Origin: Chloroflexota bacterium | GTDB lineage: Bacteria > Chloroflexota > Limnocylindria > Limnocylindrales > CSP1-4 | Direction of reading: 5' to 3' | NCBI GenBank assembly: GCA_021790375.1 | Contig: JAJYEB010000070.1 | Span: 1 to 6,579, forward strand | Length of the DNA stretch: 6,579 nt | Shown here: positions 5,561-6,579 of the stretch, one piece after another | Numbering within the stretch: the first letter of the stretch is position 1 | Layout: each line of letters starts with the position of its first letter | The notes under the pieces: generated by a model | Databases searched by the model: none | Seen by the model: the letters and a program-made list of their open reading frames with translations, nothing else | What the model was told of the DNA's origin: nothing | Position numbers and translations under genes: made by a program

Positions 5561-6579
5561 ATGGCGCGGCCCCGCGGACTCTCCTACCGACAACAGCAGA
5601 CGCTCTCGCTGCTGATCATCGCGATCGTCCCGGTGGTGCTCGTCGCCGCGATCGTCCTGGGACAGGTGGACGGCGCGGTCCGTGCCGACGCGGACAACCG
5701 GGTGGTGGGCGCCGGGCGCGCGGTCCAGAGCATCCTCGGGACGGATGCCACGTCGCTCGACCGGCTGGCCCAGAGTTACGCGACCTGGAACGTCCTCCAG
5801 GGGTACGTGGCGGCGCTCCGGGAGCAGGACATCGCCCAGGCGGTCGTCGACTTCCAAGTGGCCCAGGGCGGGGTGGACGCCGCGGTCGTCATGGCGGGCA
5901 CGCACGCGATCGGAGGAGGCCCGGCGGCCGACGTGACCGCGCTCGAGGCGGTGCTGGTGACCGCCCTGGCCCGGGGCGGTACGCTCCCCCAGTCCACGTA
6001 CGCCGATCTGCCGGGCGGCGTCTTCCAGGTCTCGCTGCAGCCGATCGATTTGTCCGGGCTGTCCGGACCGGGTGTGACCGCGAGCGGTGGCCGGGCCGGC
6101 CTTGCGTTCGCGCAGCGACTTGGTTCCGACTTCGTGGTGCAGGCCAGGGGGCTCACCGGTTTCGACGTCGCGGTCTACGGCGCGTCGGGCGCGTTGACGG
6201 CCGCCTCCGACCAGTCCCTGGCCCGGCAGGCGGCCCCGGGGGCGGTTCCGCTGTCGGGAGACGGCGAAGCGCTGGTGTCCCGACGTCTTCCGAACAACGT
6301 CTTCGCGGTCGGACTTCCCTTGCAGGGCATTGCGGCAGGCGGTGCGCCGGCCCAGGTCGGCACGGTCATGGTCGCCACCCGGCTCGGCCTTGCCTCGACC
6401 ATCAGCTCGGGCCTGGTGCCGTACCTGGCCGTCCTCCTCGCCCTGGTACTGGTGTTCGCGGCGTCGCTGGCGGTCTACCTCGCCGACCTGCTGCGACGGC
6501 GCCTCGGTGCGGTGGAGGCCGGACTGGCGGCGGTCGCCGCGGGCGACCTGGGGGCGAGGCTGCCGGCGGGCGACCGGGA
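5561..6579 (+). CDS. Membrane sensor (probable histidine kinase), N-terminal part to the HAMP linker
   Basis: The reading frame is open from ATG 5561 to the window edge (339 codons), so the protein is cut at its C-terminal side. A basic start (MARPRGLSYRQQQ) leads into membrane segment 1 (about 15-35, LSLLIIAIVPVVLVAAIVLG). An external domain of about 245 residues follows, then membrane segment 2 (about 285-308). A HAMP-like linker beginning LLRRRLGAVEAGLAAVAAGDL runs into the edge. Early in the external domain LDRLAQSYATWNVLQGYV resembles the Trp-containing helix of CHASE4 sensor domains; this assignment is tentative. The kinase core is not visible. Histidine kinase is inferred from the HAMP linker and the regulator gene 10 bases upstream; a diguanylate cyclase or chemoreceptor is possible but less likely. 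Only a weak GGCGG precedes the start, so translation may be coupled. Confidence 0.85.
   Translation, partial: MARPRGLSYRQQQTLSLLIIAIVPVVLVAAIVLGQVDGAVRADADNRVVGAGRAVQSILGTDATSLDRLAQSYATWNVLQGYVAALREQDIAQAVVDFQVAQGGVDAAVVMAGTHAIGGGPAADVTALEAVLVTALARGGTLPQSTYADLPGGVFQVSLQPIDLSGLSGPGVTASGGRAGLAFAQRLGSDFVVQARGLTGFDVAVYGASGALTAASDQSLARQAAPGAVPLSGDGEALVSRRLPNNVFAVGLPLQGIAAGGAPAQVGTVMVATRLGLASTISSGLVPYLAVLLALVLVFAASLAVYLADLLRRRLGAVEAGLAAVAAGDLGARLPAGDR

Noticed and set aside
3873..5562. Long - strand frames opposite the lipoprotein and response regulator (including a repetitive VAGRVAVGRPVGARDG-type product)
   Set aside because: They are reverse readings of the stop-free 60-bp repeats and of the receiver/winged-helix gene, which has clear catalytic motifs on the + strand.

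Overview
The window is very GC-rich bacterial DNA, densely packed with short gaps and 4-base overlaps. All recognisable genes lie on the + strand. The composition, ATG/GTG starts, a candidate leaderless promoter, a classical lipobox and a Pro/Gly/Asn-rich lipoprotein would fit a high-GC soil or sediment lineage such as Chloroflexota (Limnocylindria-like) or Actinomycetota. This placement is an inference from style; no marker gene fixes it.

Left part (1-984): the 3' end of a glycerate kinase gene overlaps by 4 bases an endonuclease III gene with its catalytic Lys and Asp and a complete 4Fe-4S cysteine loop. Next (about 995-1799) comes a two-gene toxin-antitoxin-type module. An AbrB-fold protein with an unusual disordered tail overlaps a PIN-domain (VapC-like) ribonuclease by 4 bases, and a -35/-10 pair sits where a leaderless transcript would begin. 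After a 114-base gap, 1914-3569 encodes a cytoplasmic DUF885-family protein with an HE-x3-GHH metalloprotease-like motif, preceded by a clear AGGAG ribosome binding site.

Middle (3570-3956): a 387-base gap with no convincing gene but much structure. It holds six perfect inverted repeats, a 10-bp-period direct repeat next to a -10-like hexamer, three tandem 17-bp repeats, and a -35/-10 promoter just before the next gene.

Right part (3957-6579): an apparent three-gene envelope signalling operon with gaps of 7 and 10 bases. It encodes a lipoprotein with a 60-bp (20-residue) tandem repeat domain and a Pro-rich tail, an OmpR-type response regulator, and the N-terminal part of a membrane sensor protein cut by the window edge inside a HAMP linker. 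The sensor has two membrane segments around a roughly 245-residue external domain, CHASE4-like at its start. The likely arrangement is that the lipoprotein acts outside the membrane with the sensor, which phosphorylates the regulator. The structured gap and its repeats would then be the natural place for control of this operon. This last gap-lipoprotein-regulator-sensor unit is the least familiar part of the window.
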